A stretch of DNA of 23,955 bases from NCBI RefSeq assembly GCF_001949145.1, contig NW_019091648.1:139880-163834 (forward strand). Direction: 5' to 3'. This document shows positions 17,940 through 23,955 of this stretch, piece by piece; the stretch's first letter is position 1; each line of letters starts with the position of its first letter. This DNA is from Acanthaster planci (Eukaryota; Echinodermata; Asteroidea; Valvatida; Acanthasteridae). The position numbers were made by a program, and so were the translations under genes. The notes beneath the pieces were generated by a model. That model saw nothing but the letters and a program-made list of their open reading frames with translations, had not been told where the DNA came from and ran no database searches.

Positions 17940-20375
17940 GCAGCTACATGAGAGAATTTTTTCCCATTGTTACCTGACACATCAAAAGAGAGCACTTTCT
18001 AGAGCTCTATTACATCTTCTTAAAAGGATCACTGTTCAGTTCAAACACGTGCCTGTAATCCCCCAAAAAGACATGTGGGAAGGGTCTACTACTGAATACA
18101 GAACCACTACCTCTGCATATTTCCCTAGAGGGCACAATTCATCCCTACGAGTTCAAAAATTAAGTTGACATTGCGCACTGTAACTATGGAGTCCCACTCT
18201 GCTAAGTCAGCCAGTTCTGATTTGCAGATTGGATGGCACCATGCAGTTGTTTTTCATGAATCTGGGTCATGAGGGGGGAAAGATGTGATGAAGAGGCTTG
18301 TCACAACTACCCTAATTAGTGCTCACTTGTTAAAGTACCACCTAAGGTGTCTGGATTGTGTGGATGACTGCACACAGTGGGTCCATAACTGCACACAGTG
18401 GGTCCATGTGAAAGCATTTGGGACAGATGAATGTATAGCCAAATGTAGCCAAACTTTATTTGTTTGGAGCACCCACCGGTTGCAGACAATCTGGTACCAG
18501 GACCCTAGGAAAAATTGAAGGTGGTTGCCCATGGCTCTGGAAGTGTGGGGTGGCCAAGGCTGTGGAAAGTCAGCAATGCCAATCTCCTGTGAACTGGGAG
18601 GCAAGTGGCTTGTTTGACTGGCCCATCAGGCAGTAGGGGAGAGCTTTAAGATGGTTTATAGCTCTTTAGGACAGGAGGAAGAGAGCGTCTAAATATAACT
18701 CCAGTGACGGGAAGTCACAAGTGTCAGGATGAATGTGAAATGCTCAAGAGTCAGGTGGAGAGTCATCGAGAAAGTGAAGACCACAAAAAAGTATGTCAGC
18801 AGGAATGCAAGCACACTATTTGCAGCCCTTGACAAGATATTCAGACAGCAGGAGCATGAAGGACGTGGCACAAATGTCAAATCTGGAGGCCCAGTCAGCT
18901 TTCTTGAGGACGTTCTCCAGCTGGTGTTTGGTAGAGTCAGCAAACAGATTTTGGGACAAGCCAGATGAGCTTCCGTCCATGAGCTGTTTATCTTTGTTTG
19001 TCCTAGCCTGTAAATCAGGGCCCTTTGGCTGGTGGTGGTCGGCCACTCCGGGCCTAATTTTCATCCAAGTGAAAAGGAAAATGCAGATGGGTGAATAGAA
19101 ACCACTTGGGGTTGAATCAAGAAGGCAAGTCAAAGCTTGCAGCAAGTGCTGTGGGCCTGGACAGGCATGTAGGGCCCATGGGGTGACACTTGGGACAAGT
19201 TGTCCCATGGCCGGGCCACATTGTGCGCATGGAAGATTGGTGTGGGTCGATAGGGCAACACTAAGGTCAAGTTGGTGTACGTCAAGAAGGGTCCCATCTT
19301 GCTGGGCTGGATGACCCATGTTGAGTGATCTGTTACGCAAATGGGTGAGTTGTCCCTCGGGGAAGCCCACTCTCAGATGGATGCTGAGAGTGCCAGGAAA
19401 GCCTGGGAGAAATCGACAGGATTCATCGATCTTGAATGTTTGTGGCATTAGGCCCGGAGTAAGGATCAGTCTGAGGATAACTCGAATGCCAAAGACTACC
19501 CTTTCTTGGCCTGGTGACTGTGCTGTTCTTCCAAGGCAGCTTCAGATACACAATGGAACCCCAAGCAACAAAAAATTCAGGGAAGCCATGGGCTGCTTTG
19601 AGTCCCCAACCGGCAGGCCAGAAACAGGCAGGCTAGTGAGTGGGTTGGGTTCTGAAGTGGGGCTAGCTGGGGGATCTTTGCCTGCTTGGAACCTGTGGAC
19701 TGTCTCCGTTTGACCACGCACATTGGGCGTGTTGGGGGCCTTGGACATGGAGCTGGAAACTGGGGCTCATCCTGAAGGCTAGAAAGGCAAATCTACACTA
19801 GGGTGCCATTGACCTTAAAGTTTACTGCCTTGGAACTTCTATATCAGCTGTCTCATAAATACCAGCCATCATGGTGGGCTTACCATGGCCCAGCTCCTGG
19901 CCTGGGGGATCTCAGTCCCCGGGTCTCAGAAAAATGGGGTGAATTCTGCCCATGGGAGGGGGCAGGGTTCCCCCTGGGGTGGCGATGAGTGTAAGTTCGT
20001 AAAAACATTTGAGGAAATTAAAGCATGCGCAGCACTCATGGACATCACCAACTGCATGTAGACCTTCGTCCTAAATGGTACTCATAAATGGAAATTAATA
20101 AGATGAGTACCATCGGTTAAAAAAGATCATTAAATGTTGTACAGAAATATACATAAATGTTACAAAATTAAGGTTTGTCAGTATATGCAGGGTACTCTGA
20201 ACCCATCCTCTAAATAAAACCTAAATTCCTTACAAAAAGAGTTAGTATTGGTAGGGTTAAATCAACCTTTGCCAGAATGGCCTAAACCACAACCAATTTT
20301 TTCTCCCAAATTAATACTTCAAAGGGGGAAAATAACTGCTCAGACATCAAGTTAGCCCAAGAAATCTCCAGTCAG
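17940..20375. other. Unassigned intronic stretch
   Basis: A long region with many short open frames on both strands (longest 19448-18816, minus, 210 codons) but no recognisable domain. A 20-bp word, ACTGCACACAGTGGGTCCAT, is repeated exactly at 18367-18386 and 18388-18407. The right portion (19900-20340) is plain AT-rich intron. It may hold unrecognised old transposons. Confidence 0.35.
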
Positions 20376-20520
20376 TCGTCAGGAGACTTAAGATGCTGAT
20401 GGTGAAGCTGTTTATATAAGGTGACTGGATGCAGTGGGGTGTGACAAGGATGCTAGTGGTGGATTCAGCTGGGTGCTTATGCAGGACGGGGCCCAGCAGG
20501 TCAGTGAGGCTTGTCAGCTG
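20376..20520 (-). repeat. Penelope-like pseudo-LTR, inverted arm (left)
   Basis: Read on the minus strand, this arm matches 21502-21650 on the plus strand: both contain CAGCTGAATCCACCAC, CACACCCCACTGCATCCAGT and an AACAGCTTCA block followed by CTCCTGA. It lies downstream of the endonuclease domain, where the terminal repeat of a Penelope-like element is expected. The arms are alike but diverged by many substitutions and small indels. Confidence 0.82.
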
Positions 20521-21501
20521 GGCATAGGTTGGGGTGAGGTGAGGTGGCTAGGGGTATAGGAGACCCATAGGCAGGGTGGGGGGTCCTAGGGTACAGAGGA
20601 CCCATTGGACTGGGACGTGAGCAGAGGTTGCGAGATGTAACTGATGGAGAAGCCGATGTCTTGGGGAATGGTGGCATGCTTGAGGATCTCCAAGGCTTCT
20701 CTGATGCATCTTGGGTACCAGTGCTTGGTGCTGGTGATGAGGTGGGCTTGGTCCTAGTTGATGCAGTGATCTTCAGAGTGGGATTGCTTGCCTATCACTG
20801 ATTCTCATACTCTCCCTTCCTGCCATGGGCTTGGTGTTCTTTGAGTCTGGTGGGGAGGTCCCCATCAGACTCGCCAATATACACTTTGCCACACAGGCAG
20901 GGGATCTTGAACACCCCTGGTCAGTGGTGCAGATCTTGTCAGTCCTTGTGGGATGTCAGCATGCTGTGGATATTGAGAGGGGCTGTGTAGAATACCTTGA
21001 TGTAATGCTTGCTCAGGATATGTTGGATGTGGTGGGAAGTACAACCTAGGTAGGGAAGAGTAACAGAACTACATGTAGGGGCTTTTGGGTCCAGGGGACC
21101 CTGCGGCCGGGAGGGGATCTTGGTCTTGGGTCTTAATCTGCTGTGGCCTGTAGCCGTTGCCTTGAAGTGCTGTGGAGATGTGGTGCAGTTCTTTGGCAAG
21201 GTGTTCCTTATTGCAGATGTTGTAAGCCCAGCGAACAAGGGCTCGGTAGACAGACGACTTGATTTTTGAGTAATGGAAGGAGGAGCTATTGAAGTATCTG
21301 TGTGTGTGAGTGGATTGCAGTACACCTTACGGGTGAGGCGGCCATCTTGACTTCTGAACACCTCAACATCAAACAAGGGAATGCTGCCATTTCTTTCTTG
21401 TTCCATGGTGAACTGGGTGCTGCTGTGAAGCACGTTAAGGTAATCCAAGAAGTGTCGGAGGTCGTCTTGCCTATGCTGCCAGATGACAAATGTGTCATGC
21501 C
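20521..21501 (-). pseudogene. Penelope-like element: RT tail plus GIY-YIG endonuclease
   Basis: From the right: DTFVIWQH, the residue after the catalytic Asp of the YVDD box and what follows; FLDYLNVLHSSTQFTMEQE, FDVEVFRSQDGRLTRKVY and NPLTHTDTS, the RT thumb region of Penelope-like elements; then VTLPYLGCTSHHIQHILSKH. The GIY-YIG nuclease starts at about 20906 with IPCLCGKVYIGES and TRLKEH, and ends with WYPRCIREALEILKH and QDIGFSISY near 20640. The copy is 5'-truncated exactly through the RT active site, with the YVD replaced by unrelated sequence, and has frameshifts around 20940, 20790 and 21290 and an in-frame stop. Such elements reverse-transcribe at a nuclease-made nick. This copy is inactive. 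Confidence 0.88.
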
Positions 21502-21690
21502 CAACTGACAGAGCTCACTGACCTACTGGACCCCATCCTGCATGAGCGCCCAGCTGAATCCACCACTTGCATCCTCGGCACACCCCACTGCATCCAGTCA
21601 CCCTATATACAAACAGCTTCATTATCAGCATCTCTTCAGTCTCCTGAAGACAGACTGAGCATGCAGTCCGAAATGTTGAGTATACTCCAG
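21502..21690 (+). repeat. Penelope-like pseudo-LTR, inverted arm (right)
   Basis: Plus-strand counterpart of 20376-20520, joined to the truncated RT body at about 21502. It extends beyond the left arm into CAGTCCGAAATGTTGAGTAT. Inverted or tandem pseudo-LTR arrangements are a known trait of Penelope-like insertions. Open frames across it are not host genes. Confidence 0.8.
21636..21683 (+). ncRNA. Hammerhead-ribozyme-like core in the pseudo-LTR
   Basis: CTGAAGA (21644-21650) fits the hammerhead CUGANGA box, and GAAA (21670-21673) fits the second box. Between them GACTG (21653-21657) and CAGTC (21664-21668) can pair as helix II, although the bases next to the core do not pair. After GAAA a minimal helix III with a GTTGA loop is possible. 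Helix I pairing is poor, so activity is doubtful. Hammerhead motifs have been reported in Penelope-like elements, which makes a relic plausible. Confidence 0.42.
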
Positions 21691-22770
21691 GTTCTTTTCA
21701 GAGCCACACATACTCAGGGATATATTATTTTGCACGGTGCTACCTCAAGCCTTTCCACCTTTTGCTGTCTTTCACTGTGAATAGCCTGAAATTCCATCTG
21801 ATTGGGTAGCCATGCAAATCAAAGGAAGTTGAAATCATTTAAACTTTTAAGTCAAAGTATTTGACTTGAAACCAAACTTCCATCAACAACAATGATCATT
21901 TAGTATAGTTTTCAGCAGATGTAATTTAAAGCCCCCAAAAAGGAACGTGAGTCGGGAAGAAAGTGATACAAAATTGACGGAAAATAATTTAAAAAGATGA
22001 TTTGCCTCTCTCCATTCCATAGTAATTTACATCACTCCAACTATACCAGCATACCTTTCAGCCACCAAAGCTAATAGTATCCTGTACCTTTGGCTACATA
22101 AAAAACACATACATCACGAGTACATGCTTGTTGCAAATGTCACAATGGACAGAATTTGGATGATGTTAGAGAATTTTGACAGAAAATACACAAAAACGCA
22201 GTCACATGTAGTGCTAGAAAATTACATATGCAATGTTCATTTTGCCACTAGTTTTGGAGAAATCCCTGCTCAAAATTACATCAAAATCAAGAACTTGGGG
22301 CATTTGATTTTAATTGTGAACCACACATGCATTTTAAGTCTCAATATCATATTTATTCGAATGTCATTTAGTTTGACAGATTTTCTTACAGAAAATTTTC
22401 TTAAAGTTGTTCCTTTTTACTTTTTGTAAAAAATACATGTACACGTAGATACATGTATATTTTGTTTCTGCTTTTGTGGAAATTTGGTACAACCAAATAT
22501 TTCAATTTCAATCACATGGAATGCCAAATATTCAAAGTAATTAAGCCTTTATGAAAAACATAAAGAGCAAATGTGAGGGACAATGGGATGTAACGAACCA
22601 TACTTAACGCTTTCATTTACATTATTTTTGTCAGGGGTTTTTCACACGTGTAAATAAGGGCCTTATTTGAAATGGATGCTATTTTAGTTAATTAGGAAAT
22701 TATGATCATCTTTTCATCAGTAACTTAATTACTGTACATAAGAAAAGAAGGAATACTAAATGCAATGTTT
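21691..22770. other. AT-rich intron sequence left of the THOC3 exon
   Basis: No gene or repeat family recognised. There are short open frames only, and several TACATGTA-type words near 22435-22460. Confidence 0.4.
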
Positions 22771-22772
22771 AC

Positions 22773-22977
22773 CTTAAAACATTTATGCAGCCATGCCCAT
22801 TAGTCAGGAAAAATAAGTCATTCTCGTTATTCCATGAAATTTCATTGACTTCAAATTTAAATTGTTCCTCAGATTTTACACGATGGGTTCTGGCATCCAC
22901 AAAGGTCACAAGATCTTCCTTGTTGCCAACAGCAATTGTCTGGCCATCTGGACTCCAGCAGATATTTATGTTCTCAC
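22773..22977 (-). CDS. THOC3: THOC3 internal exon (WD40 repeats)
   Basis: This exon encodes 67 complete codons plus split codons at both ends. THOC3 is a beta-propeller subunit of the nuclear THO/TREX complex, which couples transcription to mRNA packaging and export. The translation begins ENINICWSPDGQTIAVGN and continues through EEQFKFEVNEISWNN to LTNGHGCINVL. From memory this matches vertebrate THOC3 almost residue for residue in this blade region. On the minus strand the acceptor AG is at 22979-22978 and the donor GT at 22772-22771. The exon starts in phase 1 and ends two bases into a serine codon completed by the next exon at 7543. The preceding exons are not in the window. Identification is from recalled family sequence, not a search. 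Confidence 0.93.
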
Positions 22978-23111
22978 CTATGTTATGAAAAAAAAAGTTC
23001 CATATAAAATAATCAATAAATTATCATACAAAATGTACATTATATACAAGATACATAAAATGTGCCAAGTACATGTATTGGTACACGTACATATCCAAAC
23101 TAGAAATACCT

Positions 23112-23674
23112 TTTACCACCTCCTGCCGGGGCATTTTTCAAAGTTGATGATGCTGGGCCGGCATGAAAATCATTTTTTTCTATTTTCAAAATTCTTTAAA
23201 AATCTTCATTTACTGGACACTTAAAAACATGTGAAGGACTGTCTGGTGTCCACTCTAGCCTGACAGACAAAATCTACAGCCTTGTAAAAAGAGCCCCGAT
23301 TGTGCAGTGTTGTATAACTTTCTTTAGTTCACGAACCTGGCTCAGTGTGCTACTGACCTCTTTTCAGTAGGGGCCAGATTAGCATGCAGCGGTGCTGTGT
23401 GGCTCATCGCTGCGGTGGTGGAGCGCTTTTGTCCCCGGTGGTAATCCACTCACTCTAAATGCCCCAAACCGTGGTATACTGTTTCAAAACAAGGCTGGAT
23501 TATCTCCACTTTTGAGACTGAAAAAACGTCCGTAATTCCCAGCAGCCGGGTCTTTTGTTCCGAGTATGGTCTTTTGTTACAAGGCCCTGTTCCCTTTGTC
23601 CGAGTTTGGAGACCCCGGCCACGCATATAAAGCATACATGTCCGGTTCCAGAATCCCTGGCAGAAAGTGGTTAA
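23112..23674 (-). mobile_element. TTAA-flanked MITE, copy D
   Basis: A reversed copy of the family in the THOC3 intron to the right of the exon. TTAA is intact at 23671-23674, preceded by the decayed terminus AGAAAGTGG. The other edge has TTTA (23112-23115), followed by CCACCTCCTGCCGGGG. Interior blocks match the reverse complement of A-C, for example ctgtgtggctcatcgctgcg and ggctggattatctccac. It retains the right-hand segment missing from copy C. Confidence 0.84.
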
Positions 23675-23955
23675 ATTAGAACTCAATACGTTTGTCTCAG
23701 GGACGGAACACAGGGCTTTTTCGCATTTTCAGGTTTTGAAGCAACTGTGGAAGATACCCAGTTTAATGAACTGTGTCGCAGTGTGGTCACTTTACGGACA
23801 CTGCAACAGAAGGACTGGATGCAGACCAGAAAAATGATTGTAACAAAAACCCAATCTGTACTATTTACAATATTTGATATGAATTTATTTACAAAATTTC
23901 TCGATTCTATAATACAAAATATACACCATTCTGTATTTACAACCAGATGTCTCTC
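23675..23955 (+). other. Open frame at right edge, possible exon of unknown gene
   Basis: One plus-strand frame is open from 23675 to the end of the window. A T-rich tract ending TTTTCAG (AG at 23731-23732) could be an acceptor, giving a sequence starting FEATVEDTQFNELCRSVVTL and continuing LQQKDWMQTRKMI. It reads like protein but I cannot name it. The minus strand is also open over most of this span, so strand is uncertain. It does not match the THOC3 segment expected before the 22977 exon. Confidence 0.25.

Larger units (their letters stand above)
7544..22772 (-). other. 15.2-kb THOC3 intron filled with transposable elements
   Basis: The interval is bounded by the donor at 22772-22771 and the acceptor at 7545-7544. 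It contains a DIRS-like element in the antisense orientation to the gene, a hAT element, a piggyBac element, a second DIRS remnant, a MITE, a SINE and a Penelope-like element, listed separately. No extra THOC3 exon is expected here, because the two flanking exons join directly in the known protein order. Confidence 0.88.

Noticed and set aside
18367-18407. 20-bp exact tandem duplication as a regulatory repeat
   Set aside because: Only two copies and no context supporting function; a simple local duplication is sufficient.
21490-21780. 96-codon open frame on the plus strand as a host gene
   Set aside because: It is the right pseudo-LTR of the Penelope-like element, repeated inverted at 20376-20520.

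Overview
This is a piece of animal nuclear genome, not bacterial or viral. The one conserved host gene I recognise is THOC3 (TEX1), a WD40 subunit of the THO/TREX mRNA-export complex, on the minus strand. Two neighbouring exons are visible (22773-22977 and 7382-7543), with GT/AG borders and matching codon phase. They are separated by a 15,229-bp intron. A second intron runs from 7381 off the left edge. Almost everything else is transposon debris inside these introns. The element mix (DIRS-type tyrosine-recombinase retrotransposons, an endonuclease-bearing Penelope-like element, piggyBac, hAT, a tRNA-derived SINE) and frequent TACATGTA-like words suggest a marine invertebrate, perhaps a lancelet or another deuterostome. 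That assignment is inference.

Left part (1-7.4 kb, in the downstream THOC3 intron): a decayed BED-finger hAT transposase gene on the minus strand with a recognisable spliceosomal intron (569-3056). Then comes an unassigned stretch, followed by two same-orientation copies (5333-5899 and 6203-6769) of a MITE flanked by TTAA. Two more copies lie at 15790-16288 and, reversed, at 23112-23674.

Middle part (7.6-18 kb, in the large intron): a layered stack. A plus-strand DIRS-like element is the oldest visible layer. Its RNase H region is interrupted at 7871-7880 by a 3,894-bp hAT-type element with a perfect 8-bp target duplication. That hAT element was in turn invaded by a 2.9-kb piggyBac element with a dead transposase. 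The DIRS sequence resumes at 11781 and runs to about 12690. Its tyrosine recombinase is then interrupted by about 4.4 kb (a ~70-bp tandem array, a minus-strand DIRS gag/RT/RNase H remnant, a MITE and a SINE) and resumes near 17075.

Right part (18-24 kb): an unassigned stretch, then a truncated Penelope-like element (reverse transcriptase tail plus GIY-YIG endonuclease) bounded by inverted pseudo-LTR copies, one of which keeps a hammerhead-ribozyme-like core. After an AT-rich intron comes the THOC3 exon, the fourth MITE copy and an unidentified open frame at the right edge.

No cooperating gene system, defence island or CRISPR is present. The interest lies in the insertion chronology, the MITE/piggyBac end similarity and the Penelope structure. 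All transposon coding regions seen are broken, so none appears able to act on its own.
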